Source: Protopterus annectens | Lineage: Eukaryota; Chordata; Ceratodontiformes; Protopteridae | Direction of reading: 5' to 3' | NCBI RefSeq assembly: GCF_019279795.1 | Contig: NC_056750.1 | Coordinates: 693,822,425 to 693,886,424 of the forward strand | DNA length: 64,000 nt | In this document: one piece after another, positions 45,439 to 56,790 of the stretch | Numbering within the stretch: position 1 is the first letter of the stretch | How the letters are laid out: every line of letters starts with the position of its first letter | Notes under the pieces: model-generated | Seen by the model: the letters and a program-made list of their open reading frames with translations, nothing else | Database searches by the model: none | What the model was told of the DNA's origin: nothing | Translations under genes and position numbers: made by a program

Positions 45439-46466
45439 CCAGGCTTCCTTTGATATCTCACTCAGTTAGAGATATCTTGATTGCCTCTCATAAATCTTCC
45501 ACTCGGAAGATTTATCATAGCAAGTGGAAACGTTTCTCCTATTGGGCGCAGTCAAAGAATATAGATCCTTTCACTGCTTCTATTCAAACAGTTCTAGTCT
45601 TTTTAGCCGAACTTTTCCATGCAGGTTCATCCCCATCTACCATTAGAGTTCAATTGGCTGCAATTTCGAACTTTCATGTTGGAGTCTCAGAGTCCTCTAC
45701 TGTGTCTCACAAACTCTGCAAGGCCTTTTTAAAAGGAGTATTTTTACTCAAACCACCCATCAGAGATCCTCCTCCTCAATGGGATCTCAACTTGGTTCTG
45801 GCATCCTTAATTCTTCCCCCTTTTGAACCTGCGGCTTCATGTTCTATAAAATTACTTTCTTGGAAGACACTCTTTTTAGTAGCTATCACCTCAGCTAGAA
45901 GAGTCTCTGAACTCCATGCTCTGTGTAGTCGACCCCCTTATCTTGTATTTCATAAGGATAGGGTGTCCTTACGTACTAACCCGTCCTTTTTGCCCAAGGT
46001 AGCTTCACTGGCAAATTTGAATCAAACCATTGAGCTTCCTGTTTTCTTCTCTAATTATTCTAATAGGTCAGAACAAAAGTTACACTGTTTAGATGTTCAT
46101 CGCCAACTTAGGTACTATTTAGACAGGACCAAACAATTCAGGAAATCTGACCAACTGTTTGTTTCTTATGCAGAAGGTAGAATGGGCCTTCCAGTCTCTA
46201 AAGTTTCTCTCTCTAGATGGCTTACTTCATTGATTACCCTAGTGTATGAGACAAGACATCAACGATTGCCTTCCAAACCCAGGGCTCATTCAACTAGAGC
46301 TTTAGCCACTTCTATAGCTTTCCAAGACAGGCTGCCTATTCATTTGATTTGTTCGGCAGCTACTTGGGCTTCTCCCCATACCTTTATTTCTCATTATAAG
46401 TTGGACTTGGCCTCTAGAGACCGAGCCAACTTTGGTTCCACTGTACTCAAGAGTCTGTTCCAATAG
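45330..46466 (+). CDS. DIRS-1 tyrosine recombinase
   Basis: It inserts the circular DNA copy by strand exchange. Family similarity starts near 45430 (LISHSVRDILIASHKSSTRK) and the frame is open to TAG at 46464. Catalytic residues visible: Arg in SARRVSEL (45900-45902), His and Arg in HSTR (46287-46298), Trp in ATWASPH and the Tyr nucleophile in SHYKLD (46395-46397). The frame overlaps the RT frame; the upstream open part from 44280 is its shadow. The true start is not visible, so 45330 is only a working boundary. This domain is uninterrupted and is the best candidate for a working DIRS-1 protein. Confidence 0.8.
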   Translation: MASGPSSRPLDPSVGSVAPLPSLFEPHSLVPPIPTLARLPLISHSVRDILIASHKSSTRKIYHSKWKRFSYWAQSKNIDPFTASIQTVLVFLAELFHAGSSPSTIRVQLAAISNFHVGVSESSTVSHKLCKAFLKGVFLLKPPIRDPPPQWDLNLVLASLILPPFEPAASCSIKLLSWKTLFLVAITSARRVSELHALCSRPPYLVFHKDRVSLRTNPSFLPKVASLANLNQTIELPVFFSNYSNRSEQKLHCLDVHRQLRYYLDRTKQFRKSDQLFVSYAEGRMGLPVSKVSLSRWLTSLITLVYETRHQRLPSKPRAHSTRALATSIAFQDRLPIHLICSAATWASPHTFISHYKLDLASRDRANFGSTVLKSLFQ

Positions 46467-46497
46467 GCCACCTGGGACAAGGTGCTAGGGACGCGGT

Positions 46498-46603
46498 CCC
46501 ATCCAGCAAGAATGAAGGCGAGATTGACAACTTAACATTTAGAAGTTATGTACCTACCATAACGTTCCATGTTAGTTGTCTTCTTCTCGCCTTCTTTCTT
46601 GCG
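46498..46603 (+). repeat. DIRS-1 internal complementary region (circle junction)
   Basis: 46498-46538 is the reverse complement of the left outer end (about 40758-40797). 46539-46600 is the reverse complement of the right outer end (about 46819-46880). The two meet at about 46538/46539. In DIRS elements this region lets both ends be regenerated and joined during circularisation. Confidence 0.85.
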
Positions 46604-46690
46604 TCCCACCCTCCTTCCCCCTAGCCAGGACAGACCTAGAAGAGTTTTCTTCTTTGTTCCTTATGGAATTTTATTGCTGGCCTTAGCTTT

Positions 46691-46833
46691 CAAACGAGAT
46701 CTGAGGAGTTACCGCCTAGCATTGTGGGATATAGGGGAGCCTCGAGCCGGTGAAACTAGCTCTCGAGCTTTTAGAGTGGCCGAGTCGGAGCCGAGGATCG
46801 GCTCCGAACCCATCCAGCAAGAAAGAAGGCGAG
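46691..46833 (-). repeat. DIRS-1 right inverted terminal repeat
   Basis: Inverted partner of 40774-40915. An additional unique right end, 46834-46880, is matched only by the internal complementary region. Confidence 0.85.
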
Positions 46834-47033
46834 AAGAAGACAACTAACATGGAACGTTATGGTAGGTACATAACTTCTAATTATAGTTCATACACAATTA
46901 GCAAATTCCAGTATCCCCACTGTACTGTGATCTTGGACACAAAATAAATGCTGTCGTGTGTGACAAACTTATTTTTGATCACATAAGCTGGCTTTTATTA
47001 CATTCTGTAAAAAAGAGTTTAACAGCATGAATG

Positions 47034-47490
<457 letters not shown>

Positions 47491-47494
47491 AATC

Positions 47495-47497
<3 letters not shown>

Positions 47498-47573
<76 letters not shown>
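47498..47573. repeat. (TA)n microsatellite
   Basis: TA array of about 38 units, on the other side of the foldback element. Confidence 0.95.
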
Positions 47574-47581
<8 letters not shown>

Positions 47582-48305
47582 ATAGGTATAGATATAGATA
47601 TATGTGGGTGGCATGGGTTTAGTCACTGCATTCAGTTGTCACATGCCTCTGCTTTTGATAATTTTCATTGGTGGTTATAATAGTCAAATGATATTATATT
47701 CAAACTGCATCTGTTTGACTGTTACATACTTTTAGGAGTTATACTTTTTCTCACTGGTTTTGCAACAGTGGTGTTAGATATAATTTCCAGGATTGTGGGA
47801 GGCAAAGCCCCCATGTTTAACTACTGCTTTTTGTTCTTTAGGTGATTGCAAATGTAGCATGTTTGTGTACATTAGCAACCAAGGAAGTACATTTTTTTAT
47901 ATGATACTGATCAACGATGAACTGGTTCATCATATTTAAGGTCATTCAGAGTTCATCGGTGATCTAAAATTTAGATATATTTATACACACACACTTTAGT
48001 GTTCCTGTATTGTTTCCTGTATATCCTGCATTTAAATATTTTTCCATGTAAGTCAAAAAACACTGGGAATAAGTAATGTGGTTCACTTATATAGACCAAA
48101 CTGGACCTGTCTGTCTTCAGTGGGTTGGAAATTTATTGGCCAGCAATCACTGACTGAATTATATACTGCATCAGCGTACCACCTCCTCCTTCCAAATTTA
48201 ATCTGCAGGAGTGTGGCTCATGAGACAGCTCTGGCTACTTAGATCAAATTCGATGGATTTTTTTCTGTACTGTTGTTCTTCTCTGATGTAATGTGTGTGT
48301 GTGTG

Positions 48306-48360
<55 letters not shown>

Positions 48361-48631
48361 AAAAAACACTAATTTTATATCTACATGCATCCTCGCACAT
48401 GCTTATATTCATCTTTCCTTGCAAACCACGTTAGGCTATTAAGAAATCATTGGTTCTATGAACCTCTGATACCATACTGGGCTGTAATAAATGCCAGTTT
48501 GTGCACACTGAGTGGACTAATTTGTAAGGTTTGTATTTGGTTCATGATCTGCAACTGTGCTTTTTAAGCACTGATACATATTGTCCTCAGTGAATAATAG
48601 TTTCTGACTTAACTTTTTTCTTTGATTGCAG
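47574..48631. other. Non-coding stretch upstream of the IL-17-like exon
   Basis: Contains a (TA)n array at 48317-48357 and a TC array before it. AGGATTGTGGGAGGCAAAGC with CCCCCATG near 47790-47815 may be another worn foldback core. The missing first exon of the IL-17-like gene could lie here or further upstream; no convincing ATG-plus-donor was seen. Confidence 0.5.
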
Positions 48632-48858
48632 GTCATTGCTTTACTTTTGTTACTACGCACTTCCATGGTTTTTGGAAAACAACATTGTTTCTCAAAGAAA
48701 AGATGCTGCTATAAACATCAGCTTGATGCATTAATGAATAAAAATCACCCTGAAATATTGTCAGTTGCTGGAAAAGGATCTTTTAGTAATGAAGATAGCT
48801 GCAAACACAGCCATCAAGGCAACCTATATGAATGTTCTATCTCCCCTTGGATCTATGA
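48632..48858 (+). CDS. IL-17 family cytokine, middle exon
   Basis: The acceptor is a pyrimidine stretch ending TTGCAG at 48631 and the donor is GTAAGT at 48859. The exon holds 75 codons plus two bases. It starts inside a signal peptide (VIALLLLLRTSMVFG), so the initiator ATG is in an earlier exon, as in IL-17 genes whose first exon codes only a few residues. A mature N-terminus follows with CCYKHQ and SNEDSCKHSHQG, then the family signature SISPWIYE at the end. The phase-2 boundary after SPW-x-Y is where IL-17 genes are split. Most like IL-25 (IL-17E) or IL-17C by eye. Secreted ligand of IL-17 receptors. Confidence 0.75.
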
Positions 48859-49116
48859 GTAAGTATAACATTACAGATATTTTTCTCAAACGTTATGATC
48901 ATATCATCAGACTCGTCTTAGAAATTAGAAAGTAGAATTTTAAGATGTGTTTTCTTTATAGATTCATAGCATGTGTATATGTGTGTACATGTATATGCAT
49001 AAAGAATGAGAGGTAAAAAAGATACATGGGAATACATATTGGCTGACATGGTAATAACATACATATTTATACAATGCAGTGACCTTGGCTAACCACAGTT
49101 TAATATACGCACATTT

Positions 49117-49123
49117 ATATATA

Positions 49124-49190
<67 letters not shown>

Positions 49191-49226
49191 AGATATACAT
49201 GTGTGTGTGTGTGTATATATATCTAG

Positions 49227-49258
<32 letters not shown>
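49117..49258. repeat. (TA)n-rich compound microsatellite
   Basis: TA arrays interrupted by TG and GATA units. Confidence 0.9.
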
Positions 49259-49499
49259 CATAAATTCTCCGTTAACTGGCACCCATGGGGATTGGTAGAT
49301 GCTGGATAACTGTAGTTTTTGGTTGCTTGAGAGTTACTATTAAAAAACAGACCTAATACTGTACCCTATACTATTTGTTTGGTTTCAGTTGTTCTGTTGT
49401 TCTCAGGTTGGGGAGAGAGGGAATTTATTCCTATCTTCCTTTCTAAAACTCTAAGAATATAAGGTATGTTTCTGCAGGGGAAAAACAGAAAGGGCAGCA

Positions 49500-49640
49500 C
49501 ATTATTTATTTTTCTGCATTTGTTTACCAGGAAGGTCCACACGACCAAAAAGTAGCCATTTTCAGTGGATGCCCAGAGAGAAAACCTCCACAATGATTTA
49601 TACAATACAAACAGTTGATAAAACTTAATTGGCAAATACA
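49500..49640 (-). repeat. LINE-A/B-type 3' end fragment
   Basis: ATTATTTATTTTTCTGC, TTTGTTTACCAGGAAGGTCC and CCATTTTCAGTGGATGCCC, then GAGAGAAAACCTCC, closely parallel 6138-6235 (GGCAAGTCCACTGGGCC, CCATTTTCAGTGGAGGCCC, GGAGAAAAGCTCC). This is a 5'-truncated insertion in the intron. Confidence 0.7.
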
Positions 49641-51117
49641 ACAAATTTTAAACAATAATCAAAGTTTTTAACAAAGTAAGAAAACAATGCAGATTGGATT
49701 GTAAATAAATCAACTGACAGTACATGTATATATAGGTAGAGAAATAGATTATGAAATTGTATGAAAATTAAAATTGTACTGTATTTCTTCAGTTTTTTTT
49801 TGCCTGTTGCTTGAGTTCCATTTAACTAAGAGTTTACTGTACATATATAAATGTATTTATTTTCTATACAAAAATATATGTACACAAACTGATACATTTG
49901 TGTCTCTCAAATGCTTGTTTTATTGACATGGGTATATGTTGATCTTTTGCTCAAATTCCTATTTCTTTGCTTGCTGAGTGTCTTGTATTTGTATGTATGA
50001 GATCATCTGAAGGAAGAGGAACATTCTACTTTCTCCACCACTGTTGTACAATCTTAGAATGGGTATATTCAGTGTAGCAGGGCTCTGGATGATTTCTTTT
50101 TTTTTTTGTTAGATTTTCATTGGATCGGATCCTCAGTGGTTTGAGCTGAGGAAGTGTAGCTCAGTGAAACTTCTATTTAATAAAGAGTAGTATCATTTTA
50201 TATAAATGAGCATTTTTTTATATCCTGAAGAAGAAATTAGTTGACACTTAAATTCTGTACATCAAAATGGCCAATTTCAAAAAGGCCCAAAATCAAAGAT
50301 AATGTGAAAAAGTCAAACCTACAAAATTAAAAAAAGAAAAAAAAAGTTTGCTGCAAGAAGGCAGTTCCCCATACAGCCCCTATTGGAGGGGTGTCCTATT
50401 GTAAATTTTGGTACTTATATATACCAAATCCAAGATTGTATAATACTGGCAAAAACAGAACACTCCCATATCTGCTGTGTGTTATTACTTCTGGTTTGAT
50501 AATGATAACATCATTGCTAAGTCTTCTAAAAGGATTATTCACACTTGCGCATGGAAAACTGAGTTCAAATCAAAATTCTTTGAGTCTAAATTCCCTAAGA
50601 ACATCAAACAAAATACTATTGTTAGCCTGGAAATATGTTGAGACCTTTCATCAGGACACAAAGGTCTACTGCAGACAAAGGATTAGGTGAAGTGTACGTG
50701 ACTTTTGTTATGATTTCCAGTATGTTTTTGACGTATTCCTAGAGGTTATTCCTTTCTTTTACTTTTATGGTAACTCTTCCACCATTTCCTTTCTCCTTTT
50801 CTTCCTCTTTTCTTTATGCCTGTGTTAAAATAAAAGTTGATGTTTAGGCTGTGGAAGCTCTGGAACATCAGGAGATTAAACATTATTCACAGTGGAAGAA
50901 ATGGAGGAGGGATGGGTTATAATGCCTTGCATTTGTCATACAACTGTGCATTAGATTCAACATTAACACTTATTTGTTCCATTGCTAAAACTGTTGATGT
51001 TATCGCTCTTAAGCCAAGAAAAATTACTACCTTTTTTTAAAATCATTCAAGTCCCACTTCCATAATTTGATTGTGATCAAACTTTTTTTCATAAACATCG
51101 AGGTTATTCAGGGTGTG

Positions 51118-51262
51118 ACTGTGTGTCTGTTCATACTGCATAAAAGGATACCTTTCAGTCCTTGATTTTGTAGAATGTCCTACCGTGTGTCTGCTTATAC
51201 TGCATAAAAGGATACCTTTCAGTTGTTGATTTTGTAGAATGTCTCTGATTTTATAGAATGTC
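51118..51262 (+). repeat. Short tandem duplication
   Basis: CATACTGCATAAAAGGATAC, CTTTCAGTCCTTGATTTTG and TAGAATGTCC repeat almost exactly about 63 bp later, followed by a partial third TGATTTTATAGAATGTCC. Confidence 0.8.
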
Positions 51263-52208
51263 CCTGATTTTGACTCATTTCTGCCCTGCTCCTTTCTGGT
51301 AAATCAACAAGGATTGCAGTCAGTCAATAGTGCTAAATTGAGTTTTATACTTCTTACTGTTCAGGCAATGCATATTTATGCAAAATCTGTTATTCTGTTA
51401 ACTTTTTAATTCAGTCACAGTAATTAAAATTTATCCCAGTCTTGGGCATTTGTTTATGAATTATTTATAGCTTTGCCTAGAATTTTTGAGCAAAGAATTT
51501 GAGGTATGCCTAAAAGTAGTGGCTTACTTAATGCAGTTTGCTTAATTCTCTCAGCAACATTGCTTCATAGCTACTCAAAAAAAGTCCATTATCTATAATG
51601 CTTGTACATGTAACATCACTAAAACTATGTATTTCTCCCTTTGAATGCTATACTGTTGGTGAAAGCAGAAGTTCTGTGAATGCTCTACTGACTTAAGTAA
51701 ATTCAGAAGAAATAATGTTTACAATTTCATTTTGCTGGTTATTGTACTGATGTCATTTGAATCAGTTTTCCTCCCATACCCCAAATATTTTTGCAGAAAT
51801 GATGCCATAACTTGTAAAGTGATGTTTAACCCCTGCATCATAAAACATACTGTGCATACAGTTTCCTCCATCTCGGAATTCAGGAGACGCACCAAAGAGG
51901 CATTATACTGTCACTGAGTGTAGGCAGGTATGTTATTGATGTGTTCAATTTGTTCAGTTCAGTCATATCCTGGTTCACCTGTCCAAATGCAGATAAACTT
52001 TGGAAGAAAAGGTAATTTTTTTGTTTTTTGAGCATAGCTCCACTGGCATAGGATATAAACAATATAGTCTATTGCTCAGTGTAATGCATTTTAACTTAGA
52101 CTCCAGTTAATCTATAATGACCTACTTTTTTTTTTTTTTTTTTGGTAATCGTAGTTCATGTTTAACTACTTGTTTTAAATATCAAATTGCAATTTGTTCC
52201 TTTTTAAG

Positions 52209-52524
52209 GGCTGACATCGATGACAGAAGATACCCTCGGATAATTTATAAGGCTAAATGCAGGTGCAAAGGATGTATCATTCCTCACATAAACATACTAA
52301 ACAAAAGCTCCACTTGGACTGAAAATAAGATGTTTAATTCTGTGCCAATCAGTCAGATGGTACCTGTCTTCTACCGACAACATTGCAGAAGTAACTCAAC
52401 AGACTTCTATTATCTTCAGTATAAGATGTTCTCATACCCTGTCGCTTGTATTTGTGTTTCACCAAGTTTTTTTTTGAGCTGTACACATTCTCAGCTTATC
52501 CAGCTTTGTTTAAGACATGGGTAG
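52209..52524 (+). CDS. IL-17 family cytokine, last coding exon
   Basis: The acceptor TTTTTAAG ends at 52208 and the first base completes a Glu codon with the previous exon. The sequence reads ADIDDRRYPRIIYKAKCRCK, then GCI, NSVPISQMVPVFYRQHC and VACICVSP. This is the IL-17 cystine-knot half: the DRYP start, C-x-x-GC pair, NSVPI strand, mid Cys and final C-x-C-V-x-P. Two N-glycosylation sequons are visible (NKSS, NSTD). It ends at TAG 52522-52524. An extra tail of about 19 residues follows VSP, longer than usual. AATAAA signals lie at 53124 and 53185. The residues VFYR and ACICV recall IL-25. Confidence 0.8.
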
Positions 52525-54448
52525 ATTATCAGTGAACAGAAAATCATATCTACAAATGCTCTTTCTGCTGAACAACCTAGTGAAGTGTAAGGCATGCAGA
52601 GAAAGAGTTGTTACCTGAGTATCGATTTGATTGATAGTAATTAATGGCATATTGTGCTTTCATTTGCATAATTTTCTGTAAAAAATCTTTCACAAGAAAA
52701 GGTGAAAAATGTCTTCACTTTCCTCTAAGATGAGTCTTGCAATTGTCTAAGTCGGTAATATATATATGTCATTAATAATAATTAACCCATGTATATTATG
52801 GCTTTAAAATGCATGCATGCATTGTTTTCTTAGGTTGTGCTGCCTTCACTTTAACTTGCACTCTTTTAAAGTAAGCACTGAGCATGAATCTTTGTGATAT
52901 CCTTTTGGTTTCTTCTACCAAGGAATTCTGCCTTGTTTTTATACTAAGTGATAAGTATTGTAGCTGTAACGTAATTAGATTTTGCATTCACGTTTCACAG
53001 GTTCTGCCTTGCCAGTCCTCCCATAAAATACAAGACCTGGTTGTCCAATTGGACCACATGATTATGATAACTTTAATATGTCTGTAAATACCTTTGTCCA
53101 GAAAATCTCCAAGGAAATCTGAGAATAAATTAGGATTTATGGGAATTCCTCATCAAGCTAGGGACACCAAAGCCCATTACCAAGAATAAAGATGATTTGC
53201 ATATATTTGTAGGCTTGCTTGTTAAATGTCCATAGGCTAGTTTGAGAATACTTCTCAGTTATAACCCAGGTAAGTGCAAACATTTTGTAGCCAGTATATT
53301 CACAGCTACAGTCACTGTACTCATTATATTAGGATGCAACTTTTAAGTAATTAAAAAGAAATTATATATGTGAAATTTGAGCCCAGGATGGAAAATATAA
53401 ATACTTAAGTGTTAGAAATGGTGGATACCTGTGGTTAAAAAGAGCAGCAGGTTGACCCAAACCAATTTAATCTGTAAAAGCAGTTAATATAATACATGGA
53501 AAGTATGGTTTAGAGTATTTATGAGGAAATGCAGGTAAAAGAAAAAAAGAGAGAGGAAATGGGCTAATTTAATTTGTTAGTATTTCATGGTAAGAAGTTA
53601 GAAGTTTCAGATTATATTATAAAGCAAATACACTGACTGACAAATGACAGCCTAGCTCTATACCAACAGAGCTGGGGAAATTCTAATTACAAAAAGGGAG
53701 GATTAAGGTTATGAGCTATGAACAAGCGACACCCTGTTGTCCATGGATTGATTCCTCAAGTACCTTTTTGCCTACTGTCTGATTCTGAACAAGTAAAGTT
53801 CTCTACAGTTTGGAAAGTGGGCTGGTCCGCAGACCCTTAGCCACAACCCAGGCTTAAAGAGCACAGTCAGTGAAGAAATACAAAGTTTCATATGTAATGA
53901 ATTATACAACTAGAATTTCAGTTGTAATAGCTCAGTTATACTGTTTGGAGCAGAATTTTTACAAACAAAATGATTCATGCAATGTATATCATTCTGATGG
54001 TACAATATAAGTCTAATGGTAAAATAGTTATAAGTGAGCATGAAGACAAAACTTCGTGAATTAAAGGGTAGATGAGTTTTAACTTTTCAAAATAATAAAA
54101 CAAGCATTGTCATTCAAATCTATAAATTAAATCTATACACTACATGTTTGTATACTGTTTGTGTAACTGATACACTTAATCAGTATGAGCAAGTCATTGG
54201 ATTTACCTTCCAGAATTATGGATGGATGACCGTTAACATTGTAAATCAGAAAAGCAATCAATTCTTATTTGACAAATAAGAATGGGGTTTATACTCTTTA
54301 TAGAAAGAATAACCAGGCAGTCTTTCCAGGATGAGCATGAAAAAGGCCCATGGATCGGTGTTCACTTAACCAGCAGTCAATCAGATATTTAAAAACAGAA
54401 GGTCCAACACTGGTAAAGCTGTATTGACCATGAGAAGGAGGTCTGGCT
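52525..54448. other. Non-coding stretch downstream of the IL-17-like gene
   Basis: Likely holds the 3' UTR: AATAAA at 53124-53129 and 53185-53190. A tRNA-like B box (GGATTGATTCCTC near 53745) may mark a decayed SINE. Otherwise nothing is recognised. Confidence 0.5.
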
Positions 54449-54521
54449 GAGGTCCTAAAAATAAAAAATAAAAAAACGTGGCAAATAGGCAGAGTCAAAT
54501 CTGATTTAATAATACAAATAA

Positions 54522-54560
54522 GGTGAGTGCTTTCATCTTCAGTGTAGACTTTTTCAGACA
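54522..54560 (-). ncRNA. Hammerhead-like ribozyme motif, PLE-3, decayed
   Basis: Minus-strand order: GT, then CTGAAAA (54557-54551, the conserved G8 changed to A), one extra A, GTCT pairing with AGAT (54549-54546 with 54538-54535, one G-T wobble), GAA (54534-54532), AGCACT (54531-54526), C, ACC. Same layout as PLE-1 and PLE-2, but the core G change should abolish cleavage. Confidence 0.45.
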
Positions 54561-54760
54561 ATTAAAACTATCACATGATACAATATATACTCTCTGCAAG
54601 CCACATGGCATGAGTCACAATTAGAATTTAACATGTATCATCCACTAACTAGATCCTTGATGCAATACAACTAAATAACCTAATACTAAACATGAAAACC
54701 CCACAAATTACTTTTCATATGCCTTCATTTTTAACAAGCTATTAATACTAACAGCTTCAT

Positions 54761-55150
54761 TTAAACCAGGTGAAGCCACGGTATTAAGAAATATCTGTCA
54801 CCATAACTCCCTTTGTTCCAAAATAATAGTCTAAGTGCCACCTCTAGGGTGATGCTCAACTGTTCCAGTACAAAAAACCTGAAACTATGGTCACCTTCGG
54901 TAGCCAAATGTTTAAAAAGTGTATTGGTGGACTTCTTTTTTATATCATAGTAGTTCTCATAAATGCGCTGTTTTAATTTGCGCTCCGTTTTGCCCACATA
55001 AAATTCTGGGCATAATTTACAAAGGGCAATTTAATCAACACCTTGGATATAACAGATGTAATGTCCCCTGGGCTTAATGATTCTGTTTTTGACTTTAATC
55101 TCTTCTGCATGAGTTTCACAGTTGTCCATTTCAGTTTGTGCAGGCAGTGA
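54761..55150 (-). pseudogene. PLE-3 GIY-YIG endonuclease domain
   Basis: Minus-strand translation gives ALCKLCPEFYVGKTERKLKQ, RIYENYYDIKKK, FKHLATEGDHSFRFFVLEQL and a C-terminal LRLLFWNKGSYGDRYF tail. The Cys pair and FYVGKT are shared with PLE-1 and PLE-2. A stop precedes the block near 55035, so only the terminal 78-codon piece is open. Confidence 0.65.
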
Positions 55151-55440
55151 GAAAGTCACCTGTCACACACATTTAGACCGAAACCAAGTGCAAACATAAG
55201 TGGTTACATGTTTCTTCTTCCGTTATGCACAAAATATTACTAGCAACTTTATTTACCACAGCTGTAACAAAACTTCTAGTCTTCTGATCTCCTCTATGTC
55301 CATAACATAATTTGTACTACAACATGTTACTTTTTTCCCCAGGCATTCAGCTCAACAAGGCATTGTTTGGCCAGTCTCCCCTACTCTTACTTGTCTTAAT
55401 CTCTGCACTAATACAGCAGATGCATACTGCGGCTTTATTT

Positions 55441-55849
55441 AGGCCAAAAAGGCAGTTTTGCATCCTTCATTTGCTTTCTGTTGGGTAACAGCAATAGCCT
55501 GACAACATAAGACATTTTTACTAGTCACAACTGGACTCTTTGCCTGTAGGCATCTTGAGGAATATTTTGTCAAAATAGTGACTTCCCATGAAAAACTTGT
55601 ATTGCAGATTATATAATAATTGCATAGCCTTGTGAAAATGGTGACAGATTCTGAAACTGCCCAAGACACAGCTGCTTTGTCTTACTGTATCACTTATGAA
55701 AAATCATTTTTGCACTGCACACATCACTTTTTCTTTCTAAGACTAATGGAAACACCTCTGCAAACTAATGTGATCTAGCAGTAAAATGCTAGATATGATA
55801 GGTATGGCCACCTTCTTTCAAAACATCAGACCTTGTGGGAAATGTCATA
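55441..55849. other. Non-coding stretch, nothing recognised
   Basis: Possibly more of PLE-3 on the minus strand, but no motif remains. Confidence 0.4.
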
Positions 55850-55985
55850 TATTTTCTTGGTTGGCATATTGCAGTGCTGATTGGTATAACTGCCTCACAG
55901 TAGAAAGTACTCCAGTTTGTTTGACAGCTGGGGTGCCGCCTTTGCTCAGTTTGTATGTCCTTCTTGTATTCATGAAAATGAAATC
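55850..55985 (+). repeat. Decayed SINE head (RTE-tailed family)
   Basis: ATAACTGCCTCACAGTAGAA, then GACAGCTGGGGTGCC and TTGTATGTCCTTC parallel the head and body of the 32674-33000 SINE. The 3' half is missing. Confidence 0.5.
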
Positions 55986-56519
55986 TTAAAGCAGAATCCT
56001 CCTGATAGTGGTGTGGATAAATACAAAAATTACATTAGGTAGTTAAATGAATTGGGGTGTTAAATTAAATGATGTTTATTGTTGTTATACTGAGATAAGT
56101 AATTTGAAGTATATGTTTATATTTATTAAAATGTTTCATGACTATGTATAATTATTAATGCAACTATAGGTTGAAAACGTATTGTATTGTATTGATTTGT
56201 TTATTTACTTATTTTCTTTAGTCTCCTAAAGGGGAGACAACATATTTTGAAAAACTGCGAGCATCTTAAGAAATTATAAGAACTAAGGACCTGATAATGG
56301 AAATACATTTTATTATTTTCCATTATTTTAGTGTTTTCAGAGTCTTACAAACCAACTTAGTAGATGTGATTTTGTTATCCGAGTCAGCAGGTTTCAGCAT
56401 TCCTATAAGTAATGAGGCTTGGCAGATGAAGCAGTCACTACTAAAACTGCTGCTTCTGTTTTCGTTTGAGTAAACAAGGGGTTTATAATAGTTTATTAGC
56501 ATCAAAATTCTCAAAACCC
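55986..56519. other. AT-rich non-coding stretch, nothing recognised
   Basis: No domain or repeat that I can name. Confidence 0.5.
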
Positions 56520-56790
56520 AGATGGTTGGGACTGTGATCGACAATTCAATTCACTGATAAACAACATAAATCCAAACAATGCAATGTTTTTGCAAAGGGC
56601 AAGCCCCCCTGCGCCCCCCACATCCCCCTACTAATGGTTTATACCAACTCCAAGATCACACTACAGTGGGGTAAAGGGTAAATTCCCTGATTGCTACTAT
56701 ACAGCAGTTTCAGTCAGAACAGTTCAATGAACCAAACTGTTGCCATATTGTCTTCTTGGCCATATGTTTTTTGACAATTTGGATGTTCAG
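56520..56790 (-). mobile_element. Foldback-family element with the shared core (minus)
   Basis: Read on the minus strand, 56690-56590 gives CCCCACTGTAGTGTGATCTT, GGAGTTGGTATAAACC, then a G/C hairpin block GGGGGGCTTGCCC. This matches cores at 47272 and 700. The flanks hold ATCGACAATT and TTGACAATTTGG words, but the arms are too worn to align confidently. Confidence 0.5.

Larger units (their letters stand above)
40758..46880 (+). mobile_element. DIRS-1: structurally complete DIRS retrotransposon
   Basis: About 6.1 kb with the DIRS hallmarks: inverted terminal repeats of about 142 bp; Gag, RT/RNase H and tyrosine recombinase genes in overlapping frames; and an internal complementary region near the right end that is the reverse complement of both outermost ends joined together. 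DIRS elements are thought to replicate through a circular DNA and insert by the recombinase, without target duplications, and none is seen here. Repeat differences are few, so insertion is fairly recent. Confidence 0.85.
48859..52208 (+). other. Intron of the IL-17-like gene
   Basis: Phase-2 intron, GTAAGT...TTTTTAAG. It contains a long TA-rich array (about 49117-49258), a minus-strand LINE tail (49500-49640), a weak foldback-core relative (about 50015-50105) and a tandem duplication (51118-51260). Confidence 0.7.
54449..55440 (-). mobile_element. PLE-3: 5'-truncated Penelope-like element
   Basis: The minus strand carries the C-terminal linker and GIY-YIG endonuclease, a 200-nt 3' UTR and a hammerhead-like motif about 73 nt from an A/T-rich 3' end. 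The RT is missing or unrecognisable. Confidence 0.6.

Noticed and set aside
48030..48045. Candidate first exon of the IL-17-like gene (CATGTAAGT)
   Set aside because: The donor would cut within the ATG itself; no coding remains.
50140..50185. A fourth hammerhead-like motif (CTGAGGA...GAAA)
   Set aside because: The bases that should form helix II do not pair, and a different CTGAG/CTCAG hairpin fits better; no PLE coding was recognised beside it.
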